Shown: positions 1 to 11,625 of the stretch, in pieces
How the letters are laid out: each line of letters opens with the position of its first letter
Position numbering within the stretch: the stretch's first letter is position 1
DNA from: Diploptera punctata
Lineage: Eukaryota > Arthropoda > Insecta > Blattodea > Blaberidae
DNA: 64,000 nt
NCBI GenBank assembly: GCA_030220185.1
Contig: JASPKZ010003434.1
Coordinates: forward strand, 248,001-312,000
Reading direction: 5' to 3'
Program-made: the position numbers and the translations under genes
Notes under the pieces: generated by a model
The model's input: the letters and a program-made list of their open reading frames with translations, nothing else
What the model was told of the DNA's origin: nothing
The model's database searches: none

Positions 1-1813
1 GAGAGAAGATTAATGATCTTGAAATGAATGCAAAAATTAGGAACATTAGAGAATTATATCAGGGAATTAGTATAGAGAAGAAAGGGTTTCAGGCTAGAAC
101 AAACATAATTCGGAATGAAAATGGGGATATGATTGCAGATTCTAGGAGTATATTAAATAGATGGAAAGGTTACTTTAATCAGCTATTAAATGTACATACA
201 GAACAGGACATTGAGGAGGATAAGTTACAGACAGCAGAAATGCTGGTCGCAGAGCCAAGTACATTAGAGGTTGAAATGGCGATTGAAAAATTGAAGATGT
301 ATAAAGCATCAGGTTCACATGAGATCCCAGCAGAACTGATAAAATCAGGGGAGAAAAATTGATGGACAAGATACGCTGGTTGCTTAGTATGATTTGGGAA
401 AAAGAAGCTCTTCCAGATGAATGGAAGGAATCAATTATCATACCAATTTATAAGAAAGGAGATAAAACTGATTGCAACAACTACAAGGGGCATCTCATTA
501 CTTTCAACTTCGTACAAAATTCTAACAAATATATTAGTAAGCAGACTTACTCCCTATATTGATGACATTCTAGGAGATCATCAATGTGCATTTAGAAGGA
601 ACAGGTCTATAACAGATCAGATTTTCAGTTTAAGACAGATTTTAGAGAAGAAATGGGAATATAATGGTACTGTACATCAACTATATGTAGACTTCAAAAA
701 AGCATATGATTCAATTAAGAGGGAGAAGTTATATAGTATCCTGCTGGAGTTTGGAATTCCTAAAAAGTTAGTTAGACTTATACGAATGTGTCTAAATGGC
801 TCAAAGAGTAGGGTGCGTGTAGGCAAACAGTTATCAGACACTTTTGAAATCCAGAATGGGTTGAAACAAGGAGATGCACTATCTCCTCTACTATTTAATT
901 TTGTACTAGAGCATGCCATTGAGTCTTTAGAGAATGAGGAAGGCTTACAACTCAATGGTATTAATAAGCTGTTAGTTTATGCTGATGATGTTTGTACTAC
1001 TGGCCGATAGCGAGGAGATACTAAAGGCCAACACGCACACACTACTGAGTAACACTAAGAAATTAGGACTGGAAGTAAATATCAGTAAAACTAAATATAT
1101 GGTCACACATAGAAATTCAGTATATAATGGAAATGGACAGCTAATGACAAATGAGGGAAATTTTGAGGAAGTTGCTGAATTCAAATACCTAGGAACAATA
1201 ATCACAAGTAGGAGTGAGATGCAGGAAGAAATTAAACATAGGCTCAATTCTGGAAATGCGTGCTATTATGCATTGCAGAGACTTTTGATGTCCCAACTCC
1301 TTTCAAAAAACGTTAAGCTGAAGATATATAAAACTATTATTCTACCAGTTATATTATATGGGTGCGAAACATGGACTCTTACTTTAAGGGAGGAAAGGAG
1401 ATTACGAGTATTTGAGATAAAGTTCTTAGGAAAATTTTTGGACCAAAGAGAGATGAACAGACAGGTGAATGGAGAAGACTACATAACAATGAACTACATG
1501 GTCTTTATAGGAAGCCAGATATAATAAGAACAGTTAAGTCTCGTAGACTGCGATGGACAGGACATGTTGCGCGTATGGGGAATGAAAGACGTGCATGGAA
1601 GCTTCTTGTAGGAAAGCCAGAGGGAAAACGCCCCAGTTGGTAGACCAAGAATGAGGTGGGAGAACAACATTAACTATGATTTGAGGGAAGTAGATTATAC
1701 AGGGAATGATTGGAAAGCATTGGCTCAGGATAGGGATGTATGGGGAGCTTATGTCCGCGCGGCCATGAACCTTCGGGTTCGATAGTGCCAGTGAGTAAGT
1801 AAGTAAGTAAGTA
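1..1813 (+). mobile_element. LINE family 1 (GTAA-tailed), longest copy, 5'-truncated at window edge
   Basis: Broken reverse-transcriptase ORF of a non-LTR retrotransposon. Visible in order: KASGSHEIPAELIKSG (near 300), WKESIIIPIYKKGDK (near 420), FKKAYDSI (RT motif A, near 695), GLKQGDALSPLLFN (motif B, near 860) and LLVYADDV (catalytic YADD, near 975). The C-terminal tail WTLTLREERRLRVFE (near 1375) and a GHVARMGNERRAWKLL stretch (near 1565) follow. The frame shifts near 360, 490, 1000, 1440 and 1630, so it is dead. The 3' end is a microsatellite tail (GTAA repeated) at 1793-1813, not poly-A, as in RTE-like elements; the clade is not certain. Eleven further fragments of the same family occur in the window. 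Confidence 0.92.
417..1010 (+). pseudogene. Reverse transcriptase core of LINE family 1
   Basis: Longest open stretch of the element (about 197 codons). It holds RT palm motifs: FKKAYDSIKR with the first catalytic Asp, the FEIQNGLKQGDALSPLL turn, and YADD before the frame breaks to CTTGR*. The continuation of the palm (LADSEEILKANTHTLLS, near 1000-1065) is in another frame. Upstream, WEKEALPDEWKESI is in yet another frame. It would make the cDNA during target-primed reverse transcription in an intact relative; this copy cannot. Confidence 0.85.
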
Positions 1814-3680
1814 TAACACAAATGCAAAAATAAACTCCATCCTTTCGTAACATACTCTGAAAATAACATATGTAGTAAAATCATTAATTAATTTTGTATA
1901 AAATAAATGAAAGAAATATTATTATTTGAAATATGTTTATCTTTGTTCATACTTATTTAATACATTAAGTAAAAATTTCTATCCTTTTAAAACTGAAATT
2001 TAATGTAAAAAAAATATTTTTTTATTCATCTTCAATCATTGCTAGTTTGAATCTGAGTATGCTTATTTGTGTCCAGAATTCTCTCTAACCACATGACATT
2101 ATATTCCATATTTCTTGACCAATCTTCCTCGGTTGATTAGTACATTTTCCACTATTTTCATTTGTAGTCTCCAATTTCAAAACTTATTGAAATGTTTTCA
2201 TACGGGCTTCTGTAATTTCCAACACTTTTAGTAAAATATTTTACATACAGTGACATTAGTGCCCTCTAATTTCACGTTGTATACAAATGAATACTCACGA
2301 TTTCTTCTATATGTAGTTTTTTTTTATTTCAATGTAACCTAACAACATTGTGTCCTGCAGTTGTTTTTCTCCAATATTCCAAAATCCACTGAACAGACAC
2401 AACGCATGTTGACAGTCGGGCCACCAGACACTCAGTAAGAACCAGCTACATGATGACAGATCTCCCGCATCCTCATACAAACCTGCTTCTATTACCTTCC
2501 AGGAATAAGCTAAAAGAACAATATTTTGTTACAATATAAAGCACCCAACAAGGTACCGGGAAATGTGATCTGCGAAATAACGACTTAAAGTCGCTTAGGT
2601 TGTTAGTCCACGGAACCCCTCAATTAATCGTATTTACTGAAATAATCTTCCCGTCGCTTACATAGTTGGTAGTAACTCAAATATGTTTCAGAAGTGCTTT
2701 GAAAAACCCTGAATATTTTAGTTTAACAGTCTACAACATATGCAGATAATCTAAAGATTTGTCTTTATTGAATTTTCCAAAAGAATGGAAAGTAAAACAA
2801 TGAACAGATCGTCGATTTCGCATTTATATCACATTTTGGTATAATTTTCGCGTTTTGAGCCAATTTCGCATTTTGTCATAGGCCTACTTTCGAAACACAG
2901 TGAAAAGTGGTTTATACGTCGTGAATATAAAAGCACAAGTGTCCAAGCCTTTATGAGCATTTCTCGCTATATCGGATTCCCGAAAAATGACAACCTCTAT
3001 ATAATATATAAAGGAGCAAAACAAACAAATTTTCGTCCGAAGCAAAAATAAAGAACTGTGATATAGAGGAGGATGGTAGAGTTTAAAGGGAGAGGGATAG
3101 CACTGTATTCGACAGGGGCTTCGCAACACAAGTTATATTATAGTTTCGAAATGAGTTTTACATGTTTACTGTAGCCCCGAGCTAAAACCCCTGCGTCGAC
3201 CTCAAGCGCCGTTTGCTCTTGTTTGGCAATAAATGTTATTGGAAAAAGGCACCAGGATTGCACAAAGCGCTTGCCACACATACAGCGTTTCTATCTTTTT
3301 CCCACCCACCACATACACATCTTTACCCATCCTCTTCTAAATTGAACTTTTCTGTTTGTCGTATTTTGTCGAGAACCTTTCCCTTAGGGCACTTGATGAA
3401 ACTGGATACTAAAATCCAATAAAAAATTAAATGTACCAAAGTGTTTTAAATATTTCAGTTTAATTTACTTTCCTCTGAGAAACATTTTATTAAAATCTAC
3501 TACTGCTATAAGCAACCATTTTACTAGTAATAAAATATTAATATACCAGATTCAACAAGCAGAAATTATTCTTTTAAAAACGACTAATGTATAAATGTTG
3601 ATCATAAAAGAATATCTATAAACGTTTTGAGCTTCCGGTAGAGTACACTATTAGAACAATTATCCCTCTTTTTATTTGTC
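1814..3680. other. AT-rich spacer, nothing recognised
   Basis: No convincing ORF, splice pair or repeat landmark. Part of, or upstream of, the ZNG1 intron preceding exon i. Confidence 0.5.
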
Positions 3681-3707
3681 CATATGTAATACATATATTA
3701 AATATTT

Positions 3708-3799
3708 CCTACGGGCCGGATTTTATCCAGCGACTTATGAATTACTGAAATCATTCCTACTGCATTCCACCGCTCTACCAACTGAGCTACCAGAGGAAC
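3708..3799 (-). pseudogene. tRNA-Tyr-like pseudogene
   Basis: Same unit as 3865-3959 in tandem, about 155 bp away, with the shared spacer AAGTGGCATTCTAATGATTC. Box B is damaged (GGATAAAATCC), so it is unlikely to be transcribed. Confidence 0.6.
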
Positions 3800-3864
3800 G
3801 TGACGAATCTGTAATTTTAAGTGGCATTCTAATGATTCTGTGTACGAAATAGATTATTAAAATT

Positions 3865-3959
3865 TTTCCTCCGGGCTGGATTTGAACCAGTGACCTACGG
3901 ATTACTGAAATAATTCATACTGCAGTCCACCGCTCTACCAACTGAGCTACCAGAGGAAC
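3865..3959 (-). tRNA. tRNA-Tyr-like gene with intron-like insert, probably pseudogene
   Basis: On the minus strand CCTCTGGTAGCTCAGTTGGT forms acceptor and D arm, and the end of the molecule pairs back (CCTCTGG with CCGGAGG, 7 pairs with one G-U). Box B reads GGTTCAAATCC. The anticodon arm is split by about 17 nt at the position of the usual tRNA-Tyr intron. The anticodon position reads GCA rather than the expected GTA, suggesting decay or a repeat-borne copy. Confidence 0.5.
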
Positions 3960-4006
3960 AGGCTGAATAAATAATTATAAGTGGCATTCTAACGATTAGG
4001 ACTCGG

Positions 4007-4703
4007 AAGTTGAGGACCTATAAAAATACGTAAATATATCCCCAAAAAAACTAAAAACTGAAAAGGACCAAATAAAACAATACAAATTAAACAATAATTA
4101 TATTTTCAACTGCATTTTTAATGAATATAAGAAAATAATGTTTAAAAAGTACAACATTCTAGTCAAGTGAAACATTCATTTCGAGAAAAAAAGCTTCTTC
4201 TTTCATACTTTATATGTTTTTAATTCAACATAGTTTGAAAAAAGGAATTCTGTGTTTATTTAAAAGAAAGTTCTTGGAGAATTTTGAATGACCGATTTTT
4301 CCCGCATAGAATGACTCTTCGAGCTCGCAATGGATATCCTGAAGAAGGAAATTCAAATTTAAATTGATATGACTCGAAGCATATTTGACTTAACTACACT
4401 ATAATTACAAAAATTGTACTATGGAAAACTTACCTCAGTTGGCATTACAGTATATCACAATAGCCATCTCCAAGTCATCTCATTGTCACAAAGTGGCAAC
4501 TTCTTAGAAAATTTGAAGTCGAAATACAATAGTTCAGGAGGTCAGTAGGTGGGTTATAAATAACGGGATATTTTGTGAGGATTCAATAGCTTATCGTGGA
4601 ACAAAACTGTTTTGAATGTGGAAAGTCTTTAGAAATTAAAATTAGGTAGGTTTTTAAAAGAATTTGAATTAAGACTAGAATCTGCGGATTCTTTAATTAT
4701 ATA
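4007..4703 (-). repeat. Dispersed repeat R, copy 1
   Basis: Its parts (AAATTTGAAGTCGAAATACA, GTCTTTAGAAATTAAAATTA, ACTAGAATCTGCGGATTC) are found reversed at 47523-47890. Confidence 0.5.
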
Positions 4704-4704
4704 T

Positions 4705-4845
4705 CACCTGTAAGACAAATGTCAGGAAAACTTTAAGGCCCAAACGGTCCCCGAAATCATATGGTCATTATCATCATCATCATCATCCTTCACCGGTGTG
4801 GAAAGCAACGGTAAGCTACCACACCTACAATTCCTGAGCCCTAAT
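4705..4845 (+). mobile_element. SINE-b internal fragment
   Basis: CACCTGTAAGACAAATGTCA, an ATC repeat and CTTCACCGGTGTGGAAAGC then GCTACCACACCTACAATTCC match the body of SINE-b. The tRNA head and 3' end are missing. Confidence 0.8.
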
Positions 4846-4878
4846 AATGATTCTGTCTGAGAAATGCATTGTTAAAAT

Positions 4879-4957
4879 TTTGAACCAGCGACCTATGGAT
4901 TACTGAAATCAATTCTACTACAGTCCACCGCTCTACCAACTGAGCTACCAGAGGAAC
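4879..4957 (-). pseudogene. tRNA-Tyr-like pseudogene with GTA anticodon
   Basis: Retains TGGTAGCTCAGTTGGTAGAG, GGACTGTAG and CATAGGTCGCTGGTTCA with the intron-like insert, but the 3' acceptor strand is replaced by unrelated AT-rich sequence. The same downstream spacer (AAGTGGTATTCTAATTATTC) marks it as a third unit. Confidence 0.6.
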
Positions 4958-5314
4958 GTACTGAACGATTAATTTTAAGTGGTATTCTAATTATTCTGTC
5001 TACGAAATGCATAATTAAAATGTTTCTTCCGTAAAGCATAAAGTGTGTGCAAGCTGTAAGTGAAAGAAATGTTTTATTTTTATTACATAACAATAAACTA
5101 GATCGGTGACCTTATGTGTTATATGTGGTTACTTGTACAGCTTGGTGTATTTACGGTTGAGGATTATTTGCTAAAACATTAACTTATATCGAATAAAAAA
5201 TTGCAACATGCTGGTTAGAGTCCTACTATTTTAAACAAAAAGTTTGTAATATCTCCATAGAGATAAAATATTTATTTATGAAGTCTATAACAACTTCACT
5301 GTTTTGACATATTC

Positions 5315-5487
5315 ATTAACTCACTGGCACTATCGAACCCAGATATCCATTGCCACACGGATATAAGCTCTCCATACGTCCCTATCCAATCATCCCTGTA
5401 TAATTCACTTCCCTCAAATCATTGTTAATTATATTCTCCCACTTTATTCCTCGCCTACCTACTGGTCGTTTTCCCTCTGGTTTGCCT
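5315..5487 (-). mobile_element. LINE family 1, 3'-end fragment
   Basis: Begins with the reverse-complemented end TAACTCACTGGCACTATCGA and runs through the conserved C-terminal coding tail to GTTTTCCCTCTGGTTTGCC. It is diverged and frame-broken. Immediately to the right, 5488-5515 resembles the tRNA-like head of a SINE (ACCACTCGGCTACGGCGC). Confidence 0.8.
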
Positions 5488-5526
5488 TAACCACTCGGCT
5501 ACGGCGCGGGACTCTTGGTATCAATA

Positions 5527-5925
5527 ATAAAGATGAAAGGTTCACCCGAATGGGTATTATTCTCTTGGTATCAATGATAGACAAAAATGATTATTGTGAG
5601 TTATCCGTAAGAGATAAACATATGCTGTCGCAGATTTATGTAGAGCTTTTTGAGATATTCAATTCTGTGTAGGCTTCATTAATTTTGTGTATTTCTTATG
5701 GTTTAGGCAGCGTAAGCCATTTAAGAGTCCAAAGAGCTACTTTTTTTATGTATCCCACTACAAAGGGCGATTTTTAAGGGTGTACGAGTTGAGTATCACA
5801 ACTCTTTTATGGCATATGTTCATCCCGGAAATCTCCTGAACGTTTTGCAAAGAAAACCATCACAATCGGATCAACGGTATGGCCGCGCATAAAGTACAAA
5901 CAAACAAACAAACATTAATTTTTAT
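5527..5925 (+). repeat. Single monomer of a tandem-type interspersed repeat
   Basis: Contains TTATTGTGAGTTATCCGTAA, GATAAACATATGCTGTCGC, ATATTCAATTCTGTGTA, GGCAGCGTAAGCCATTTAAG and ends with an (AAAC)n run near 5897-5915. The same monomer forms arrays at 9.6 and 57.8 kb. Confidence 0.8.
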
Positions 5926-6328
5926 ATATATAAGAAGATTAGGTATTTACACGAGTCCTATTTTTCACAATTGATAGGAAATGAAGCATGATCCGCATTA
6001 CCATGAATGTGATCCGCCTTACCCCTTTCCTTTAAGGACATTGGAAAAAGACAGTCACTTCAAAAATATTTTTAATACGTGTTCAGTATTTCAGTAAGTT
6101 GTTCAATTTTTTACTTCATTTGCGTGAAAGTGACCACTTTTATTATGTAAAATAAAGTGCTGCATTGTAATTACGTTTAGGTATTTATGTTAGATTGTTT
6201 AAAAGTTATCAGTATTCCCCTGTCTACCCTATTATGTCTATACTATTTCGAATGTATTTTACAATTTCAGATAGTTTTTTATTAGTTCATTATCGATATA
6301 TTTTCTTTTGTTAGTCATATAATAAATT

Positions 6329-7302
6329 AAAAGAAATATTAACGCCTGAAACGGGATTTTAACTCGTGACCTCTAACTTTATAAGTTAGTGAGATCCATC
6401 TTCGTCATTCAGGCTGTCAGTGCAAAAACATCAGTTTTTTTCTTTCCTTATATACAATTCTCTGTCATACGAGCTAACGGGACATTTAATTGTAAAATCG
6501 AAATGAAAAGCGTTATTGCTATAAATTAAAATATTCTCATTAAAAATGCATTCTTGTAATTAATAAACAAATAAATATATAAGTCTAGCTTTTTTCTAGA
6601 TAGATAGATGGAAAGCTCTGCGGCCATCACTTAAGTGTTGGCGGTGAGCGATCCATTTCGGCCCTCCTTAATAGGGTTCCTGTAAAATACATTAGCCCCG
6701 GTTTAAAATTTGAATTCAAATTTGAAGTTAATTAGCAGAGTGAAATCGGAAGCGGACCTTTTGGGGTTCTATTCCAGCATTTGCTCTTTGGATTGAGGGA
6801 AACCGCTTAAAACCTCAATCGGAATAGTCGATCACGCGGGATCTTGCCAAGTTTGGCTTTCGGATGACTCTACATTGGGAGGGCCAAAACCGGACATCAG
6901 GCTTCTCTTTATTTAAATATAATGTGTACATTTCAGATTATTACAATTATTCATACAATTGTGGTAACATGTGCATTTTTTTTTAATTTTTACTCTTCAG
7001 TAGTGGTTGCTGGTTTTGTCTGGAGTTGTCTGGTGATATCAATTTATCTGGAACTGGTTGGGGGATGAACCTGTAACAGTAGGATTAGTCATTAGTTTTT
7101 AATTTGTTGTATCAATAAATAAAAACCTTAAGATGACACTGCGAGCGATGTCCCGCTACCTCTTATGATAGAGAATTGTATATAAGGAAAGAAAAATCAA
7201 TGTTTGCACCAGGAGTCTCAGTGGAGAAGATGGTATCTCACTAACGTATAAAGTTAGAGTCTCGGATTCAAATACCGGTTCAGGCGTTAATTTTTCTTTT
7301 CA
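6329..7302. mobile_element. Element with about 155-bp inverted terminal repeats
   Basis: Left arm 6329-6485 and right arm 7148-7302 are reverse complements: ATTAACGCCTGAA, CTCTAACTTTATA(A/C)GTTAGTGAGAT and TTTCTTTCCTTATATACAATT on the left match the right arm. The arms themselves look tRNA-like (right arm GAGTCTCAGTGGAGAAGATG and GATTCAAATACCGGTTCA). The 660-bp interior is unrecognised. Confidence 0.7.
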
Positions 7303-7428
7303 TGTAACATTTTTTTCCTTCATTGTTAAATGTCAGAATTTAATTATAACATCGAAATATATATGTCTATATGTATTATCATATGTAAGTTAAATAGCAT
7401 AGTCTAAATTTAGTAATAGTTATTTTAA

Positions 7429-7672
7429 TCATCATCATCATCCGGTATCATGGCAGCTTCCGCCGTCTTCCGGAAACCAAACGCCATTCCTCTCTATCCA
7501 TTGATCTTCCTCCATTCCTCTGATATTCATAGCTGCTTGTACCCCTTCTATCCAAGTTTTCTTCGGTCTTCCTCTCTTCCTCCTTCCCATTGGGATCCAT
7601 TCCATAACAATTTTTTGCAATCTTTGCTCTGGCATTCGTTTGACATGACCATACCACTGCAATCTTTTCTTT
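7429..7672 (-). mobile_element. LINE family 2 (ATC-tailed), 3' fragment
   Basis: Starts with (ATC)n then CGGTATCATGGCAGC. The minus frame ends a non-LTR ORF: MQWYGHVKRMPEQRLQKIVM, GRRKRGRPKKTWIEGVQ and NGVWFPEDGG. It borders an AT dinucleotide array. Two related copies lie at 37858 and 57003. Confidence 0.8.
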
Positions 7673-7687
7673 TATATATATATATAA

Positions 7688-7722
<35 letters not shown>
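7673..7722. repeat. AT dinucleotide array
   Basis: Mostly uninterrupted (AT)n with one ACTT interruption near 7687; it borders the LINE family 2 fragment. Confidence 0.95.
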
Positions 7723-7725
<3 letters not shown>

Positions 7726-7740
7726 GTTTTAATAATGTTA

Positions 7741-8015
7741 TAAATTTTTCCGGCACCAGTGATTTGTCTTCAATTTCGCTTTATAATTTTCCTCCATTCG
7801 TCTCTATTATAACACATTTCTTCCTCTATTTCCCAGTCCTTCAAAGTTTCTCTAATCCCTTGGATCCACGTGAGATTTGGTCGTCCTTTTCTTCTCGTTC
7901 CTGATGGTGTCCATTCCATTATTTCTTCGGTAATCTTTCACCCTCCATTCGCCTAATATGCCCGTACTATTTTAGTTGCTTTTCTTGAAGAAATTCTAAA
8001 ATTGGGTTTTGTACA
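7741..8015 (-). mobile_element. Second LINE C-terminal fragment next to family 2
   Basis: Minus reading gives GRPNLTWIQGIRETLKDWEI and EEMCYNRDEWRKI, the usual GRP...TW...RDxWR ending of arthropod LINE ORFs, but with a sequence distinct from families 1 and 2. Both ends are unclear. Confidence 0.6.
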
Positions 8016-9333
8016 TTAATTTTATTATTTTATTCATATATATTTTTATTTTGAATGGTAATGGTTTAGAATATTTAATATTGACATTGTTTTTGGTCTT
8101 ATTATATATAATATATTTACTTTCTGTATAGAAGGAAGGAGAAAGCCTGATGTTCTTAACTCAAAAAGGTAGTCGTTTTCTAAATCATTCTATTCTAATA
8201 TGAGTTTGAAACACTACCCTGTGAGCCATCTCTTTCGTTTATTATTATATTTTATTAAATATAATCGAATAAAGAGAATGTTTCCGACGAGGGGGAAAAT
8301 GATGATTTTGAATATCTCCTATAATCAAGGTGTCTTTAATAATTTTATGTGATCTTGACCCATATGCTTTTCACTTGAGATGTAGAAACTTTTAGACTTT
8401 ATTGTTGTAATAGAGAAGATTATTTTTTGCCAGAGAAAGACAGGGTCGTTTGGGGAGGGAGAATAGAAAGAATAAAAAAGATGGAAGAGGGAGTGTGGAT
8501 AATGACACATCAGTTCATCAACCAGTCTGCAGTGGTTTTTAGCGTTTTATTCTTCAGCGACCAAATATTATGAATCAAGTGCAGTGCTGACTGGCTTTAA
8601 CTTAAGCTTAAGCTCTGAGAGGTATTTAATTTAGTTTTCTTCATTCATTCCACTCTCCTTCCTTCATATTGGAGGGCGAACTTTAAGAAAAGAAGGGATG
8701 AGTTGTGATAGAAATGAAGAAGAATGGAATCATTAAGAGACCTAGAACAATGGTATTATTATTAAATGGGTATTCAGTGTGGTTACCCGATTGGCATTTT
8801 TCTTTTTGTTATATTTGAAACGTATTTTCTTGCTGGTGATGTGCAAAAAGTATTGAACTTAAATGTTCTTTTCTTAAACTTTGAAACTTACCATTTAGAA
8901 ATAGTATATAGTGGTTCTCAAATTTCAAATATTGTATTGCTAATGTTTTTTTTTTAATTAGCCTCTTTGATTGTTCATCATCATAGATGGCACTACAGCC
9001 CATTTTGATCCTTGGTTGCTGACAAGATCTGCATTCATCCTGTTTCAATGTTTTCCTTCTCCATCCAGTTCCCCTTGTTTTATATGTTACTGAATATTCG
9101 TGCACTGTGAGTTCTTGTATAACAAAATTATAATCAACATTTACTGTTTATCAATATATTTAATAAGTAAATAAATAAATTATTGGATTAGTCGCGTAAA
9201 ATTATCTTAGTTAGCTAGAATTGCGTCTTAACATGTTTGTACTGTTAAAATTTGGATTTTCTTGTAATAGGATAATGTTGTTTCAGCCTTTTCAGCTTGG
9301 TCCAAGTCTTTTGGTAAATCCATTTTCAGTTGC
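8016..9333. other. AT-rich spacer with one possible repeat fragment
   Basis: 8975-9090 (minus) reads CQQPRIKMGCSAIYDDEQS, which looks like repeat-derived coding tail, but the family was not identified. The rest shows nothing. Confidence 0.4.

Positions 9334-9373
<40 letters not shown>
9334..9373. repeat. AAT trinucleotide array
   Basis: Thirteen or so AAT units directly before a tRNA-like SINE fragment. Confidence 0.95.
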
Positions 9374-9490
9374 GAACTGGCGAATTGTCTCAAGCGGTAG
9401 GGTTTGAGACTCATATTCGGAAGGTGTGGAGTTTAAATCTCGGTGCCGCCCAACCTGACAGAGGTTTTTTTCCCCTGATTTTTTTCTCAG
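9374..9490 (+). mobile_element. tRNA-like SINE fragment (SINE-f)
   Basis: GAACTGGCGAATTGTCTCAA, GCGGTAGGGTTTGAGACTC and box B-like GGAGTTTAAATCTCGGTGCC lie just after an AAT array. A related sequence in reverse is at 11525-11625. Confidence 0.6.
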
Positions 9491-9547
9491 TCGTCGAGTA
9501 ACTAAATAGTGGATTAAAATGTAATTTGTAGAATCCATTTTATTATA

Positions 9548-10375
9548 TTTACTGCTAGCTACTACCCGGCGTGCGCTGCTACTCCTAAATAAAGGCTAAT
9601 GTGTTTTTACCACCAGCTTTGCGCTGTTACGCTTGCCCGGCAATCTGCTTATCGCGATATTCTTTAAAGACAAAAATGCTTATTGTGAGTTATCCGTAGA
9701 AGATAAACATATGCTGTCGCGGACTTTTTTGTAGAGATTTTTGAGATATTCAATTCTGTGTACATTCATTTGGTGTATTTGTTATGGTTTAGGCAGCGTA
9801 AGCCATTTAAGCGTCAAAATAGGAACTTTTCTCATGTCTTTCACTACAAAGGGTGATTTTTAGGGGCGAAGGGGTTGAGTATTACAACTCTCTTATAGCC
9901 TATATTCATCCCCGGAATCTCCTGAACATTTTTCAAAAAGCCCCATCTCAATCGGATGAACGGTATGGCAGAGCACGCTTGTCCGAGAATTAACTTATCC
10001 CGATTTCCTTGGCATCAATGAAAACACAAAAATGGTTAGGCTATTGTGAGTTATATGTAAGGGATAAACATATGCTATCGCGGACTTTTTTGTTGAGGTT
10101 TCTTGAGATATTCAATTCTGTGTACATTAATTTGGTGTGTTTGTTATGGTTTAGGCAGCGTAAGCCATTTAAAGCTTCAAAATAGGAACTTTATTTCACG
10201 TTTTTCACAACAAAGGGTGATTTTTAGGGGTGAAGGGGTTGAATATCACAACTCTCTTATAGCTTATGTTCATCCCAGGATTTTACTGCACATTTGCAAA
10301 AAGCCCCATCAAATTAGGACGAACGGTGCGGCCGCGCATAAAATTCGAACAAACATATAAACAAACAAACATTAA
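9548..10375 (+). repeat. Two-monomer array with a TAGCTACTACCCGG end
   Basis: Left end GCTAGCTACTACCCGGCGTG; two monomers of about 360 bp follow (each with AAACATATGCTGTCGCGGAC-like and GGTTTAGGCAGCGTAAGCC). Right end is (AAAC)n at about 10349-10370. No coding sequence. Confidence 0.85.
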
Positions 10376-10974
10376 TGTTTATATAGGCTATTAGATTGCA
10401 TAGCATCATTACAAATTAACAAAATAGATATTAATACTTCTATAAAAATATGAATAAAACATGTTAATAAACGAAGTAACTAAAATAAGCTTCATCGATA
10501 CAATAAGGTCGTAAATAAAATAGTAGAATACGAGTTCATTTCTTTCACAGTAATTCTTTAGGAAATTGATAATATTAATTTCATTTTAATACCAGTTTTA
10601 TAATTATTATACAGTACAAGAAATAGCGTGTGAAACTCGACCTTAGGATGTTATACAATTGTTAGTAAAGTTATCAACTATTTTCGTTTCATGTAATTTT
10701 TCCTGTAGTATAGCCTATAGGCCTACTCTAAATTATAAACTTATTTCTTAATATAGCCTAACTACCGTTACTATTATATCATTTTATATAGCTGCTCAAA
10801 TAGTGTATTACGATGCGAGGTTAGCAAGTGGTTTTTACAGAATCGAGGGAAAATGTTTAAAAACCGAGCTGTAGCGAGATTTTTAATTTCCGAGATTCTG
10901 TAAAACACTTCACAAACTTGCGTTGTGGTTTTTTAAAAATAATAAATAACAGTACAAATAATAACATATTTGTT

Positions 10975-11420
10975 GGAAATATTTGCGTTTATTATAAACA
11001 GTTGACCAACGTTAATAGTGTGGGCAATGTTTATTAGTTGAAACAACACGAGGCCGTAAGACCAATATTAGTGATAAAATGGCGGCAAGTACGTATTTAT
11101 TGTTTTATGTTGTTTCAAATAAAATGCAGTTAATTTGAAATGCAGTGATTTGTTTCGTATAATGTATATTAACACTACCTTTTGGATACTTTCTATATAT
11201 AGGCTACATTGTACATATTTTCTGTGTATATGCCTACATTGTACGTAGTATATATACATAGAGGGCAGTGGTTTTACATCCCGCATGTGGTTGTAAATGT
11301 AATATTACAGTATAGTTATTTAGGTTGGCAACCCCAAAATGTAGGAAGTTGAACTTTCAATAATGGTCGCCATTGCTGGTAAGCAGCCTACGACAAAACG
11401 CACTATCGCGCAAAAATGTT
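10975..11420 (+). repeat. Dispersed repeat, copy 1 (inverted partner at 20972)
   Basis: TTTATTATAAACAGTTGACC, GAAATGCAGTGATTTGTTTC, TTTAGGTTGGCAACCCC and AACGCACTATCGCGCAAAA are found in reverse order and strand at 20972-21395. Just upstream, 10820-10920 is a hairpin (AGCAAGTGGTTTTTACAGAA with its complement). Confidence 0.75.
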
Positions 11421-11524
11421 ATTTATATTTAATAATATTGTGAAATAGTTAATATGATGAAACGAATTCTATTAATTAAATGCCAATCTACCATTTTCTT
11501 TTATGATTGAGGAAAAACAGAAAA

Positions 11525-11625
11525 AAAAAAACTCGACGGTCGGCACTGGAATTTTAGCCCGAGACCTCCCGAATATGAGTCCCAAACGCTTACCACTTGA
11601 GTTAACTCACTCGGTTATTAAACAA
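11525..11625 (-). mobile_element. tRNA-like SINE fragment (SINE-f), reverse
   Basis: CGACGGTCGGCACTGGAATT, GAGACCTCCCGAATATGAGT and TTACCACTTGAGTTAACTCA mirror the 9374 copy: box B-like on the left, box A-like on the right. Confidence 0.6.
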
